Positions 12,701 through 33,597 of a DNA stretch of 64,000 bases are shown piece by piece. Location of the stretch: positions 2,492,501 through 2,556,500 of the forward strand of contig NC_133209.1 in assembly GCF_958299795.1 (NCBI RefSeq), given 5' to 3'. Every line of letters begins with the position of its first letter. Position 1 is the stretch's first letter. The notes beneath the pieces are model-generated. The model worked only from the letters and a program-made list of their open reading frames with translations, did no database searches and was not told the DNA's origin. The translations under genes were made by a program, and so were the position numbers. The stretch is from Porites lutea (Eukaryota; Cnidaria; Anthozoa; Scleractinia; Poritidae).

Positions 12701-14943
12701 TTATTTTGGGGCTGATTTGTCAGGCATTTATGTGTTTCACTTAATAAGTGTCCCTTTGGAGGCTCCCTCTCTGAAAAGCACTACACCCCCGCCTGACTTT
12801 TACGTGAACCTGAGGGAAGGTGGTAGTGGGGAAGGGTGGGTCCAGTGAGAGTTGTGGAAAGACCAAGCATGACTTAGCGGGGGCAAAGTGTAGGCTCAAG
12901 TTTAAAAGGATAGCTTTTCCATGCATTTTGCTGAAATTGGTCCGTCAAGGCTGCTTGATTAAAAGAAATCTTTCATTAGTAGCGACGGACCCTTCCCCTG
13001 AGAGTAAGTCCCCGCTCTTGACGTCGAGGATACTGGTCAGCAGACAATGCATTGTTTACTTCATGATAAGAATGCAGGAAGTGACTCTTATTTCTTGGTT
13101 CTACGGAGAAGGCTCGATTCAGCTGGACGAAGTTGTTTTGGTGGGCTTGGTTCGTTTTAATTAGCGGTCAGGAAATAATTTACGTCATAGGAGGTAAAAA
13201 TAGTTATTTTTTTCAAAAAATCTGTTTATATTTATGGTGATAATCCCTTACTAAACGACCTACGGCCAAACCTTTTCCGGCCGGCACAATCTAGTCAGAG
13301 GGTTAGCAAAACCGTATCAGTCTGACCTCATGACCATCAGCAACGATGACCTGTTCCAAGAAGCATGGATGTTTACGAAGTGTGTTTTATGCTTAAACTT
13401 ATAGCTGTTTTATTGATTGACTAGAAATAGTGTTAAGTGTCCGGTAAGGTTTTTTAACAGCGATTCTGTTGCTTTGTCTGGGCTGCACCTAAGCTTATAA
13501 ACTAGATGTTATCAATCATCCCAGAGGCGTCTGATTGATCCGAGGTTTTCCGATAAAGGTGTGGATGTTTGCGTGCTTACATATTTGTATCAGGACGAGC
13601 CTTGCATGTTTTAGTACACCATTTCCGAAAACTCGTCAGCATCAAGGAGGTGTTAAAGAGAATTTCCCCATTATGAAAGTTAGCTTAACCGTGGACCACT
13701 GCTAGCTAGCCAGTCATCATTTGTGTTCTTATCAAGCGCGTTGTCAAGGCGTCCAACGTTATTTTCTCAGCGGTATGATGGTACGATTAAGCATTCTTTT
13801 ATTTTAATCGTTTGACTCTGTTCAAAGGTTTTTGGAAGGGAAATTAAGCCGTTATCTGCATGGTTTGTTAAAAGCTGAGGTGGACATTTTCAAGTCAAAG
13901 CTTTTTGCGCAGGTTGTTTTGTCATCTCAGACGAAATGCAAGCTGCCTGACTTTAATATTCATACAGTCACTAACTTAAGTAATAATTATTGCAGTGATA
14001 AATATTTTAGTTTTTAAAATCACAAACAGGAGAGTGGTTTACAAAATACCTTCAGGCAATTATATAGATCTGTAATGAAATTCATCTTTTGCAAACATAT
14101 ATACCTGTAGTGGATACATTTTGAAATGTCACTGTCAGAAAAAAATTCTTATTGCATATATTAAAAATGGCATCGTTAGCTTAGAAGATGACCGTGCAGC
14201 TCTCGGTAGGAGGAGAATGCCACTCGTTTTAAACCTGATGGGTATAAGAAGTCAATTGGCGTAAATCATATCATTATAGAGAGGTTTGAAAAATCAGGGG
14301 TTAATTACCTACTGTCTTTGACTGGGTAAAGGATGTCAGTTAATCTGGAGGTTCATTAAGAAACCAACAGTTCAAAAGTCAAAGATTTTGCTCTATATAT
14401 TTTTTGAAATGTTTTGCTGAATGTCAAGGGTGTCCGTAAACATTATCATGGCTAGAGATTCAGCCAAAGTATTACCCAGTGGCATAGAGGCATTTTTCAT
14501 TGATATCCCTGACAACTATAGTTTTAGATACTGTAGTACTATATTACAACCTGTGATATATAACTATTCATAAACTATTTGGGATCTACATGTACCCTTC
14601 AGAGTCAGTTGAGATATGCCTCAATTTAATGGAAAGTTCTGTCATCAAATTTTTTGAGAAAATCAGATATTTTTCTACATATACCTATATTAGCTGCCCT
14701 GGTTATCGAAAAACCAGCATTCCTATTCAGGGGCAAAATGGTTTTATTTCTTACTCTTAACATATAGGCATTTCGATGAAAGGAAATGTGACTTCAACTG
14801 GTTATTATTTAATCTTCTCTGATCTTGAAGCTAACTTGACAGGCTTCTCAGACAAGCCAAATTTTTATCCTTTTCCTAGTGCTTTTTATTTACTGTTTTG
14901 CATTTTTTTAACACTGTAGGACCTAGCAGATGAAGTGATAATT
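9793..14943. other. Intergenic DNA with no recognised gene
   Basis: Open frames here (for example 10880-11086, 12820-13164 and 13832-14017) have no homology, repeats or splice support. The 5' untranslated exon(s) of the ELMOD2-like gene probably lie at the right end, because the start codon at 14944 follows an acceptor (TTTTTTTAACACTGTAG). Nothing else was seen. Confidence 0.5.
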
Positions 14944-17900
14944 ATGGCAGATATGTGGAAGTACCTTTCCCTTTACTTCTGGTATCGGCGACTTGTCAAG
15001 TTACTTCTCCATTTATCCACGGGACAATGTGAGTTACAGAGGATCTGTTATAAAACTAGACATGGGGCACAGAGGACATGCAAAGTTGGTAAGCTTAACA
15101 AAGTATAAAATTTTGATTTCATTTCTTTGTTGAACAGACTGCTAGAATTGTGTTTCTTGTCAGTAATATATAGTTTTTAATATTCTTTTGGTTTGTATTA
15201 TTGTGTGAGGTGATAACTCCTCAGAAATACAAAATTTAAAAGGGTTTGATATTGGCAGTTATATTTTGCTTGAAAAGAGATACATGTATCAAACACTCTT
15301 CATAATTCTGTGATATTTTTTGCTCACCAGAACAGTCCTTGAGGCAATCCAGAGCAAAGGTTAGTTGAGGATATATTTGTTTAAATCAAGGCGCTGAACA
15401 TAACATAGAGCCACAAAATCTTAGGGCACTTTCCAAAAGTCAGGACTGGCTAGCCGGTTCATGGCTGGACCAGCCATTTTGACAATGAAATAGGTTTTTT
15501 CCAAGAGTTTTTGTGGAATAACCATCTCATCCGTGCACACTATGTAAGATGTGACTGATCTGGCTGGATATCTTCTTTTAAAATTCTCATTACTGTGTTA
15601 ATAGTCTGCATGGTCAGTTCCAGATGACAACTGGAAAGCACCCCTAGCTAATAAAATAATTATCACCAAGCGGCTTTGCTGAAAGAAAAATACCTCATGT
15701 CTCCTATTACTTGCTTAAGGTGCTGCTGCATTCATAATTTTGAAGCACAGGAAAGTTTTGTTAAAAATTTAATAACATGGTACATTATCTACGTATGTGT
15801 CTGTATGTTAAATATTTTTGTCCAGCTACACCAGTTTCAGTTTTCAGCTATAATGTATTGTGATCGATGTTACTGAAAATATTTGTAAATTAAATATCAT
15901 TACAGGAACTTAATGACCTAGTTGAAAAAACTAATGTAAACATCCAAGAAGCTCTTACTTTGATCATCACATTGAAGAAAATCGACAGAGCACAAGAAAG
16001 TGTGTAAGTATTAAAATATTACTGTTATAAGGTTTATGTTATTATCACATGTTATTTACAAGTGCATCAGAGTATAGTGTGCATAAATAAATACACCCAT
16101 ACACTTTATAGACATGTATGTAGATACGTACATAGCCCCACAAGGACAGTGGCAGAGACATGTTTCTTCCAGCTAGCATGGTACTTTACAGTTTCCCACG
16201 TCTTTTGATTAATAATTAATCAATATCAGTGTCGAAGATTACAAATTTTCATTTGTGAATTAATTTTCCAGATTTGTAGATTCCATGTTCATTTGTTTGA
16301 GTCAGATATGTGGTTATAATGATCTTTGTCATGAGGTTGAACAGCTAAGAAAGGAAGCATATTCATCGGAAAATGCCTCTCACGAGAAACGATTAATGCA
16401 GGTATATGCTTTGTGTCTCTTAATTTATTTAGTATCTTAGTTTTAAGTTCCTGGTATAGTTCTTGGTATTGGTATCTTAGTTTATAATGTTTCCTCTAGC
16501 TTTCTGCCGACAAAAGCTTTTACATGTTATATTTTGTTCTTTATGCACGTGATGTCAAGCTAATTTACTAGTTCCAATCTCCTAGAGTTTCCTCTGTTAT
16601 ACCACAGATGATAACTGGCCATTTCTGAGCTGCCCAAGCGTCTGTTCCAAAATTAGGCTAAGTGCAGAGCCTTTGAAGAGAAAATTATTTTTTATTCTCA
16701 TGTAATTACCCGGGGAGGTTACTCCCATGAATAAGCCATATAAGCATGTGCCGCCCCATCGGGTAGGGTCTGAAAATGGGTACACACTTTGCCCATTTTG
16801 GTCTGGAGTCGGGTATGGTTTTCAAGGGAACTACCGAGTGTATGAACGTATTTATCGTTTCAATTCCAAATGAGTAAGAAAGAAAGAAAAATATGTGAAT
16901 TCGAAATGTATTGGAATAATTTTTTTTGTTTGCGCTCTAATTTAAGTAATGATAACAACAATTTCTGCCTAAAGGCCATGTCTGAAAACGGGTGTGGAAA
17001 ATTACATTTTTTGGTCTGAAATCGGGTTAGGATTTGAAGAACCGGGCGGCACACCCCGCCAAAAATTCCCAGGAGTACCCCCCACTCCCGGTAAAAATAA
17101 TAAAACTCATTTACACAAGAAAGGTTGAGCGCTTGCCCTTGTTTTGAAAATGAGAGTTTTTGGAACTTGGAAATAGTCTACTACATTAAGCAAATCAACC
17201 ACGGACAACTTATGCTGAATTTACTCCTTGCATCTTAAGCTTTGGAACCTGATGATGCCACACACTCCACTTAAAGAAAGAGTTTGCAAGCAGTGGGGAG
17301 ATATTGGCTTTCAAGGAACAGATCCCCAAACTGACTTTAGAGGAATGGGTAAGAAAATACTCAATAGTTAACCTAGTGGAAGTCAAGAAGTCATTTCAAT
17401 AATAATATGTAATGTTCTGTAGGAGATATCATTCGAAACTGCTGTCAGATAGCTTGATGCTTACTTTATCTTCATAAGAATGACAGAATCTGTTGGGCTA
17501 GAGTGTTTTCATCACAAACTTAATCAGTAATGATGCAATGTCTGTTACCTTTTTTAAGGCATTAAGTATACAGCTGTTAAATATTAATATCAGGCGACTT
17601 TCTGAAAGGACAAGATTTGTTAGGTAATACTTTGATGCAAGTGTAGCAGCTCAGTGTATGGCAGTCATTTGTACAAATATAGTGTTGTTTCGAGTATACA
17701 AAAAGGGTCATCTTAGGTGTTTCCACATACAGTAGACTATTTTTTACGCACCTCTTTATAATAAAATGAGATAGTTATGATTCCTGACTTTTCTTTTTTT
17801 TTTTCCATGTTCCAGGTGTTCTTGCACTTGATAACTTATTGTAAGTATGTACATGTGTATTTATTTATTTTTTTATCATAAAAGTTATATTAGTAACAAT

Positions 17901-20495
17901 AAATTCATTGTGTATATTGATTTACTGAAATTATTTTGCCTGTAGATTTTTTGCATCAAAACACACAGATGCAGCAAGAAAAGTTTTGGCACACTCTCAT
18001 CACCCACATTTCTGGTAGGCTAACTTGCACATCTAATGTTGTACTTTAGATTGTTTGTAAGTAAACATAACGTGTGTTGTTCTTGGAAAATCCATCATGG
18101 AGAATTCATGCGCTTAGCCTGCCTCCACGTAACTAATGTTTTACGTACTTCAAATAATTTTGAGGTTCAAACACCGGCTTAGGTGTGGTTAAAAAAACTC
18201 TTTGTCATCTGCCACCGACTAAAAAAATCATTCTCATATATTAACCAGGCCTGAAACTCACCATCACATTGTTTAGTATGATTGTAAGTGTGGGTGCCAC
18301 ATGAACTTAGTTATAATGGTCTCAGCTCTCACAAGTCTCCCGTAGATCACAAGTAGAGCATCTGGGCTAGGAAGCAGATTAAGCCAGTGTTGCCATTAAC
18401 CCTTTAAGCCCTAATGGTGATCCACATCCAATTTCTCCCAACAATAACACTGCCTGATCAAACAGACAGGTCATGAGAATGAAATGATCACCAAGGATGG
18501 AATGTGTTGATGTTAGAACAAATTCTCTCAAGCATTACCATAAGGAATGTATGAAGAACAGTGTGGAGAAGATGCATGTTGATTTTCGGGCTTAAAGGTT
18601 TCAGGGCTGGGGGCTGGAGATTCACACCCCAGCCACTAAAAGCATGTTCGTTGGCTACTTTTATAGGAAAACAAAAGGAAATTTAGAGTCAGAAGTACCT
18701 CCAAGCTGTTTAATTCCAGTCCATGCCAACTAATGATTAGTAGGCAGGAATTGGAATTAAACAGCTTGGAGGTACTACTTCTGGTTCTATTTTCCTTTTG
18801 ATTCCTATTGCATGCACTCGGCAACTTGAAATCTTAGTGACAGCCGTGAAAAAGTCATATAGGACGTCAGACTCCTGCTGGGAGACCTCAGATGCTTTTG
18901 AAAGTCACACAGGTTTTGTAAACTTTCATTGTACGCAAATGAGTCTGGTGAGTCGGTGATGACTGAAATAACATGCCCTGTTCATCATGTTTTTTCTGTT
19001 TGGCAATGATGTAATTTCTCCCAAATCAAGGCCCTTGATTTTTGTGTATTTATACTTGCATACTCAATCAATTCAGAAGCAAATTGTTGAATATGATATA
19101 AAAAGTAAATATCCTGAAGAATACTCGACCATAGATAATGTCGGAAATGAAAAACTCTTAGCGTAGAAATCCAGTTTCATTGAGAACAATCGCCTCCTCA
19201 TTTCTTATCTAATCTCCAAACAAGCTCAACTTAACCCTTTTAACAGCACTCTTGTTATTTATCATAATTGTACGAGCTGGCATGGGACAATGAGGGCTGT
19301 ACTTGAACCCATGACCCTGAGATAAAGTCTTCTGCCCCAGCCACTGTGGTGCAGAGAGACTGATGACAAGTTAAGCCATTTGCTAGATTCCTTGATGCTC
19401 AGCCTGAATGCTTCTAGGAACAGTAATGTCAAAACTGTGCACCCTCTATGGAAATAAATTTTATCATCTTTTTCTTACAGGTTTTCTTATGCCATTGCTG
19501 GCATCAACATCACATCATTGGCTCTTCAGTTTTTGAACGAAGGAATCCTTAGAAGTCACTTTTACAACTGCAGACAAGGCCAGCCAACTGTGGTTGACTT
19601 TCACCAGGTTTATTGTGAGTATAATGTTCACTCTTTTATTTTAAATTTTGTTGGAATTATTTAGACTGTCAGCCAGGTTATCCTTTGGTGTTGGGAGCGA
19701 ATTTATTGTTATCATGAAGTTTATGGTCCAAACATCTGACCATTTTAATAAACTTTTTAAGTACAATGTTATGTTTTCAACGTTACTACTCGGCTCTGTC
19801 CCTGAAATTGAAATTGTTACCACTCAAGGATCACATATAAAGGTAAAAGTAGTTTAGTATACTAGAAAATAATGTGTATTGGCAAAGAAGGCTGAAAATA
19901 ATTGGCTGAAACCAGGGGCGGATCTAGGGGGAGGGTGCAGGGGGTGCGCCCCCCCCCCCCACATCCCTGAGATGACCTGCGGTTTTCTAATACAACTGGT
20001 ATTCTGCAAAAAAAAAAAACTATGTGGTTTAATGCCTGGACCCGTGCCTGTTTTCAGTTTTTTAAGGCACTCAACCAACCCAGCTAGTAACCGCCCTCAA
20101 TTGAAATGGAAAAACCAACTTTCAAACTAACTTTTCATCTTTCCCCTCCTAGATCCTACTCAACCTTGAGAACCCTTCTACTTTAAAAGATAACTGTGTA
20201 TTTTTTTGACTTTGACTAGCCTTCAATTTAACCTCTAAACAAGCTCTTAGTAACTGTCATAACCCTACTATGTTGTCTTGTTCTAGGTTATCTATTTTTT
20301 GAGTTCAGTACGTTCTGGATCAGTGAAGAGCCCGAGAGTGTTATGGAGTTTAACAGAGTAAGAGACAAGTTTGCAGACAAGGTCACAGAACTTCTCAAGG
20401 ACTCAAATACCACGCTGGAATTAAAGTTCAAGTCTTCAAGTGATGATACTTCCCTACTGTCAGTGTCTTCGTTAGATAGGGAGACAAGTCTTTAA
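14944..20495 (+). CDS. ELMOD2: ELMO domain protein, ELMOD2-like GAP for ARL2/ARF
   Basis: GTPase-activating protein for ARL2 and ARF family GTPases (family knowledge). Nine coding exons: 14944-15088, 15331-15359, 15906-16003, 16272-16401, 17240-17348, 17816-17840, 17946-18014, 19481-19614, 20287-20495. All joins are GT-AG in phase and give 315 residues (human ELMOD2 is 293). Residues 1-45 (MADMWKYL...TGQCELQRI...GAQRT) match the ELMOD2 N-terminus. The ELMO domain follows with WGDIGFQGTDPQTDFRGMG; Arg168 sits where ELMOD proteins keep the arginine needed for GAP activity. Then come the SYAIAGINIT block and CYLFFEFSTFWISEEPES. The tail after KFKSS is Ser-rich and longer than in human. Exon 6 is only 25 nt. 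A possible polyA signal AATAAA is at 21007-21012. ELMOD1 is the close alternative; the N-terminus favours ELMOD2. Confidence 0.93.
16709..17091. mobile_element. MITE-like element, about 383 bp, 50-bp imperfect TIRs
   Basis: Left end CCGGGGAGGTTACTCCCATGA pairs with right end TCCCAGGAGTACCCCCCACTCCCGG reversed. The inner TIR is GTGCCGCCC...GGG on the left and CCGGGCGGCACACCCCGCC on the right. Inside, GGTCTG(A/G)A(A/G)TCGGGTTAGG-type words occur on both sides. It lies between ELMOD2 exons 4 and 5. There is no coding capacity, so it is non-autonomous. Confidence 0.75.
18598..18840. repeat. Foldback copy of the 'GGCTACTTT' dispersed family
   Basis: Same opening (GGGCTGGGGGCTGG, TTGGCTACTTTTATAGGAA) as at 2390. 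Here the body is doubled as an inverted repeat: TACCTCCAAGCTGTTTAATTCC is mirrored by GGAATTAAACAGCTTGGAGGTA with a 40-base loop, and AGGAAAACAAAAGGAAA by TTTCCTTTTGATTCCT. It lies in an ELMOD2 intron. Confidence 0.75.
19265..19395 (-). repeat. Possible decayed tRNA-derived SINE
   Basis: On the minus strand, GTGGCTGGGGCAGAAGAC resembles an A box and GGGTTCAAGTAC a B box at tRNA-like spacing. It lies in an ELMOD2 intron. The A box is weak. Confidence 0.35.
19913..20050. mobile_element. Short MITE with CAGGGGCGGATC-type ends
   Basis: Left end CAGGGGCGGATCTAGGG and right end CCTGGACCCGTGCCTG are imperfect inverted copies. The left end is followed by GTGCAGGGGGTGCGCCCCCC. It is 138 bp long, non-coding, and lies in the last ELMOD2 intron. 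No clear target duplication was seen. Confidence 0.6.
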
Positions 20496-21856
20496 AAGTC
20501 ATGAAAGAATGTGATTTGTTGCATTTATTTATATGTAATATGTAACGCCCACTTTTAAATATTTGATATTTGAATTTTTGTTAGAAAATGAAAGAGGTGC
20601 TATGAAATACAAGACATTGAGTGTTTCTTTTAGTTTTTCAAAATTAATTTTTTATCATGTCAGTTAAAATAGTGAGTTTTTGAGATTAGATGTATAAGAA
20701 AGTATACAAAAATGGTTGTAGTAGAAAATGTAAAATTATTCATGGTGTTCATAAAAAGTAACTTCCAGCATCAGAATCATTGCAAGCAAGATGCCATCAC
20801 AAAGGTTTTTTCTTCTACACCAAAATGTATGATTGTTCAAGTTATGTACCCTTTCTAATAATAGAAAGTATACAGCACAGGTCTTTCACACTTTGATATG
20901 TACAGCAAGACTTACAATATTATTATTGTATCAGACCATTGTATATATTAAACATGTTTGAGATTACTCTTTAACACATGAGGACATTAAAAATTCTTCA
21001 TTAAAAAATAAAATCAGACAAACTTGAGGCACTTTTCAAAAACACGAGAACTCTGAAGTTCAAAAGCCACCTTCGTAAGTGCATTTTTAACTGCTGTCAA
21101 TCATAAGTACTATCACAAGTAACAAACCTTGACAGAATGAAACAGAGAAACACACAACATGGATCGAAATACACCAATCACAAACCCTGACATTTTGAGC
21201 CTGTTGAAGTAAACCTCTCTTTCCTAAGAGGTTTGGTGAGATGATTGATGGCAGCAAAATATGCATATGTCAGTTGGGTTATGAACTTCAGAATCCACAT
21301 GTTTTTGAAATGTGCAGTAATTTTTCTGTCTAGTTCTGATTGACATTCACCATGAAGGGAAAGGGAAATCTGTCATTGAATCTGTGAAAGGACCTAAAAG
21401 GGCTTACAGGTGCATTTTATGGCTGTGAAAAAGAGAACAAAAGTTTTATTCATATTTAAAAGACAGTGCATTTACAGCAGTTAAAAGGGATGCAACACTC
21501 TAAAATATAGGTATGTGAAAGAGGTACTATTTGTCAATGAAAGGTATACCAAATGGGTGCCTTTCCTGTCAAAAAAGGTTTAAAACAGGGGAAGGGGTCA
21601 GACATCAGGGCCGACCCTCCCCATATAAAATTTCTTTGAGCATCCCCCTACCCCCCGGAACTCTGTCCGAGCCTGAAACTGGTTTCTGTAGCATGAAACA
21701 ACTGGGGCCAACAGACAAAGCTGCTAACATCTGGCATTACAATAATGAGTTGTAAAATCAAATATTAGCATTAATGTGAGTTGTGGATAAGTATCTATCC
21801 ACTGGATAACATGATTGGTTTCCCCAGTGCTTAGCTGCTGGATAATGATTTATCTC

Positions 21857-22060
21857 GCCCCAGTTCTTCAAAAGGTGGATAGTGCTATCCACTGGATAAA
21901 TCCCCATCCAGTTGCTAATGCAGTATTGGTTTGCTTAATACTTGTCCCCTGGACAGTGTTTTAGCAAGTAAATCTTTTTGTTTGATGCCATTATATGTAT
22001 CTGCTGGATAGAGGTTTATTCACTGAATAGCACTATCCAATGTTTGAACAACCGTGGGCC
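21857..22060. mobile_element. MITE with 'GTTGTTCAAACATTGGATAGTGCTATCC' ends
   Basis: The left end (GTTCTTCAAAAGGTGGATAG then TGCTATCCACTGGATAAA) is the inverted counterpart of the right end (GGATAGTGCTATT... and GTTGTTCAAACATTGGATAG read on the minus strand). It is non-coding. The 80 bases to its left repeat ATCCACTGGATAA, suggesting a nested or partial second copy. Confidence 0.7.
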
Positions 22061-22139
22061 CGGTGGTTAATGCTTTCCAACATTTGAACAACCAGAGCCT
22101 GGGTAATGAGACAGTGTGGAGCCAAGTTTCTCATGTAAA

Positions 22140-22475
22140 GGTCAGAACACTCTAGGCAACATGTTGCAGCATTACATCGTGGTGACAAATCACCCCATGT
22201 ATACTGGAGAATTTTTGTGAAAATCTTTGTCTTCGCGACTGAATTTTGTCGCCGTAACAAGTCGTACAAAATCAAATCAGGTTGAATTTGTGGAACTTGT
22301 TGCAGCAACAAAACTCTGTTGCAGAAACAAAGGTTTTCACAACAATTCCCCAAAACACACAAAGGGATTTGTTGCTGAATGTGTTGTGCAGCTTGTCACC
22401 CGACCCATACACAAGGAGTGATTTCTTGCCCCAATGTGTTGCAGCAACATGTCACCTAGTGTGTCCCAACCTTAA
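22140..22475. mobile_element. MITE-like foldback with 'CAACATGTTGCAGCA' ends
   Basis: GAACACTCTAGGCAACATG and TTGCAGCATTACATCG at the left are mirrored at the right by CGATGT-like ATGTGTTGCAGCAACATGTC and ACCTAGTGTGTCC. The interior repeats TTGTTGCAGCAACAAA. It is non-coding. The two open frames across it overlap on opposite strands and are artefacts of the palindrome. Confidence 0.65.
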
Positions 22476-22558
22476 GGAGACAATGCAATGGTAAGGCATG
22501 AAGCTGGACCTACCAATCCAAAGTGTGAGCCACCACTTTATACTGGTGTCAAACCCTT

Positions 22559-23337
22559 TTAATTGTGTTTGTTATTTACTTTATAAGTCTGTAAATTGAT
22601 GAAGAAATCCGCAGCAAAATGAATTTGTGCAACATCACAAACTTTAGACCAAAAATGCCCAGTGAAGGTTTGGAAGAGAGAAAAACTAGCTAAGAAATGT
22701 CTGCCAGTTTCAGGCAAACAAAACCAGCACAAGCGGTAAGGGCTAAGATAAAAGATATCCACGATCTAGAGGTTCCTAGGCCTGGTTTACACTGGGTTCG
22801 GAGAGAATATAACAAAGCAGATAAGATATGAACACCAAGGACAGCTTCAAAACCCAGATCATGAAACAACACGGCGAAGTAACTTAAAACAGAAATACGC
22901 ATAATAAAGAGATAGCGATCAGTTTGCCAGTAGCCTCGATAAACAAACTCATTCCAACACACAATCCATGCAAAGAAGGGAAGTGTAAACCATTGATCTA
23001 TCACTGCAAACAAGCGAGTTTGTGTCACGATTCTTCCAAACTGAACAAAGCCGTAGAACACAGACATCCATGAAAACATGTAATAAAAAAATACTTGATC
23101 TCTGAGCTTTGTTTTCTGCTTTTGCACTTTCCAAAGCCAATATAATCCAAGTACGGTATAACCGAAGTTAATGCCAGCGTTTGCTGGCATTTTGAGGAAA
23201 GTGGTAGGGTCTGCTTTCTCGGTATAATGTTCGAAGCCAAGTTCAACTTTAGCACGCTCGAAGATTCTGAAGGTCCATACGACAGCAAAAGCTGACAAAA
23301 GAGGAAACAGGACAAACAGAGACGATGAAAGGAGCAT
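22559..23337 (-). CDS. TMEM187: TMEM187 (intronless, with one apparent frameshift)
   Basis: Multi-pass membrane protein of unknown biochemical function. The 215-residue frame from Met (23335-23337) shows the TMEM187 signature: GFEHYTE, FLKMPANAGINFGYTVLGLYWL, FAVIDQWFTLPFFAWIVCWNE, DLGFEAVLGVHI and AGFVCLKL, with about six hydrophobic segments. It stops after KLADIS at 22690. The family's C-terminal block continues at once in another frame: FQTFTGHFWSKVCDVAQIHF, stop at 22559. Human TMEM187 reads KL-D-H...LFQCLTGHFWSKVCDV without a break, so one base appears to be missing near 22699-22701 (GGCAGACATTTC where GGCAGACCATTTC would fit). With both frames the length is close to human (261). The tail is well kept, so a sequencing or assembly error or a very recent mutation is likelier than an old pseudogene. 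Confidence 0.88.
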
Positions 23338-23624
23338 TTAGATTCCCTGTGATTCTATCTGCAATCTTCCGGGATTGGTATGCCATGTACAGCCATGTAA
23401 AGCCATGTATTCTTGCAAAAAGTGGATGCGATTCTTTTCTGTTTTTACTTGCGCCCGCTAACAGCGGTAATACCCTAAAGTACATGCAATTATTTATTCG
23501 AGCCCGCGATGAGGACGTTAGCGGGTATTCGCAAAAATATTGCATTTCCCGGAGAACCATCCACATATGATTGGAGGAGAGGAGCAAGATTTGATAACGT
23601 CTTAGTCAATTTTCTCTTAAAAAC
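23338..23624. promoter_or_regulatory. Divergent promoter shared by TMEM187 and DLD
   Basis: The start codons of TMEM187 (minus) and DLD (plus) are 287 bases apart, head to head. The interval holds CTTCCGG (23366-23372), an ETS/GABP-type site, next to ATTGG (23374-23378), an inverted CCAAT box, and a second ATTGG at 23570-23574. ETS and CCAAT sites are usual in bidirectional promoters of nuclear genes for mitochondrial proteins; their use here is inferred. Confidence 0.6.
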
Positions 23625-32472
<8,848 letters not shown>

Positions 32473-33597
32473 AAGATCACGGTGCATCATGGAATGTCAT
32501 TGTGTAAACCTCGCTTATGAAGTGATCATATGAACTCGAGAGAAAGATAAGACAGCCAACCCGTGAAAACGTTGTACAGTTTTTATTTCATAGCTTGCTT
32601 GCTGTTATCGCAAGAGTGAATAAGTCTTCAAATTATCGAATAGCAGGTCAGAAGAAAAGTTTAAAGAAAAAGAATGAAAGTAGAGAAAACTTGTGTGCTT
32701 GTTTGAGTATTATGAAATCTTCTTAATCTGCTTCCCTTACTTAGCCTGAGTACGAGGTCTATCAGGCGGGTGGAAATCTCCTCTCCCCTTATTACCGCGA
32801 AGGAAGGCCTGAAATTCAGTCCCTACTTAGAATCCTTCGACTCGTGTCTGTACGGTTAACATTGCCGTTATAAAATGTTTGTTTGGGTGGCGCGTCGTAA
32901 CTCTCCTTGGGGGGCGATCTCTGATTTCTTCTCCTCTTTACCAAGGAGAATTAGTAGTTAACAATATTGGAAACTTGAGACGTAACTCTTGCGTCCGACG
33001 AGCTAGCCAAACAACCATTTGATACCAGCAATGTTAACTTCTCTAATCGGATTCAAATCCCTTCGTAAAAAAAGTCCTAAACATATTATTTTATTGGCTG
33101 ATACAACGTTCGGGTAATCGGGTGCCCTGTGCCTTGGTTTAAATCCCTAAAGGAGACCTATTTGGGCGTAGCTCAGGCTTTATTTGACCCCATCAAAGGA
33201 GACCATACATGAGGAGACTACCAAATCAACTTGCTATGCTGATTTAAATTGCTCAAGAGCTGTTTACATCGATGACGGCGTTTGCTTTTCAGATATTATT
33301 TTTACGCCAACCGTAAAAAATGCACGGAAAAAGAGATTGGCTTTCCGTCCTGAAGAGCACCCTAAGAGAAAATTAAAATTAGTCAGTTTCATTTCTATTC
33401 TAGAGAGTCCTCAGACTATCCTACCTCAATTTAGCGGGGGCGTTGGCGGGGGCGGTCAGAGGGGGTTAGAGACCCCCTCTCACCGCCCCCGCCAACGCCC
33501 CCGCGCTGGATAAGTGTAACGCTGGAATTTAACGCAGGCTCTTCGCATAAGATTGTCCCCAGTCCATTTTCTTCCAGTTCGTGACGCGACAGTCAAC
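32473..33597. other. DLD 3' flank and SLC25A20 5' flank
   Basis: The first few hundred bases are presumably DLD 3' UTR. The rest is intergenic. The open frame 33184-33513 runs into the GC-rich hairpin at 33434-33503 and has no homology, so it is not called as a gene. Confidence 0.55.
33434..33503. repeat. GC-rich near-perfect hairpin upstream of SLC25A20
   Basis: GCGGGGGCGTTGGCGGGGGC on the left pairs with GCCCCCGCCAACGCCCCCGC on the right, extending inward to GAGGGGG / CCCCCTC, with a loop of about 7 bases. It ends 94 bases before the SLC25A20 start codon. Confidence 0.85.

Larger units (their letters stand above)
20496..22558. other. ELMOD2 3' flank and repeat-filled gap to TMEM187
   Basis: ELMOD2 (plus) and TMEM187 (minus) converge here. 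Holds the presumed ELMOD2 3' UTR up to about 21 kb, then the elements at 21857-22060 and 22140-22475. The small open frame at 21531-21755 has no support. Confidence 0.6.

Noticed and set aside
23249-23587. 112-codon minus-strand frame overlapping the TMEM187 start
   Set aside because: It is in another frame across the divergent promoter and lacks homology.
33184-33513. 109-codon frame upstream of SLC25A20
   Set aside because: No homology, and its end is the GC-rich hairpin; it could be 5' UTR or intergenic DNA.
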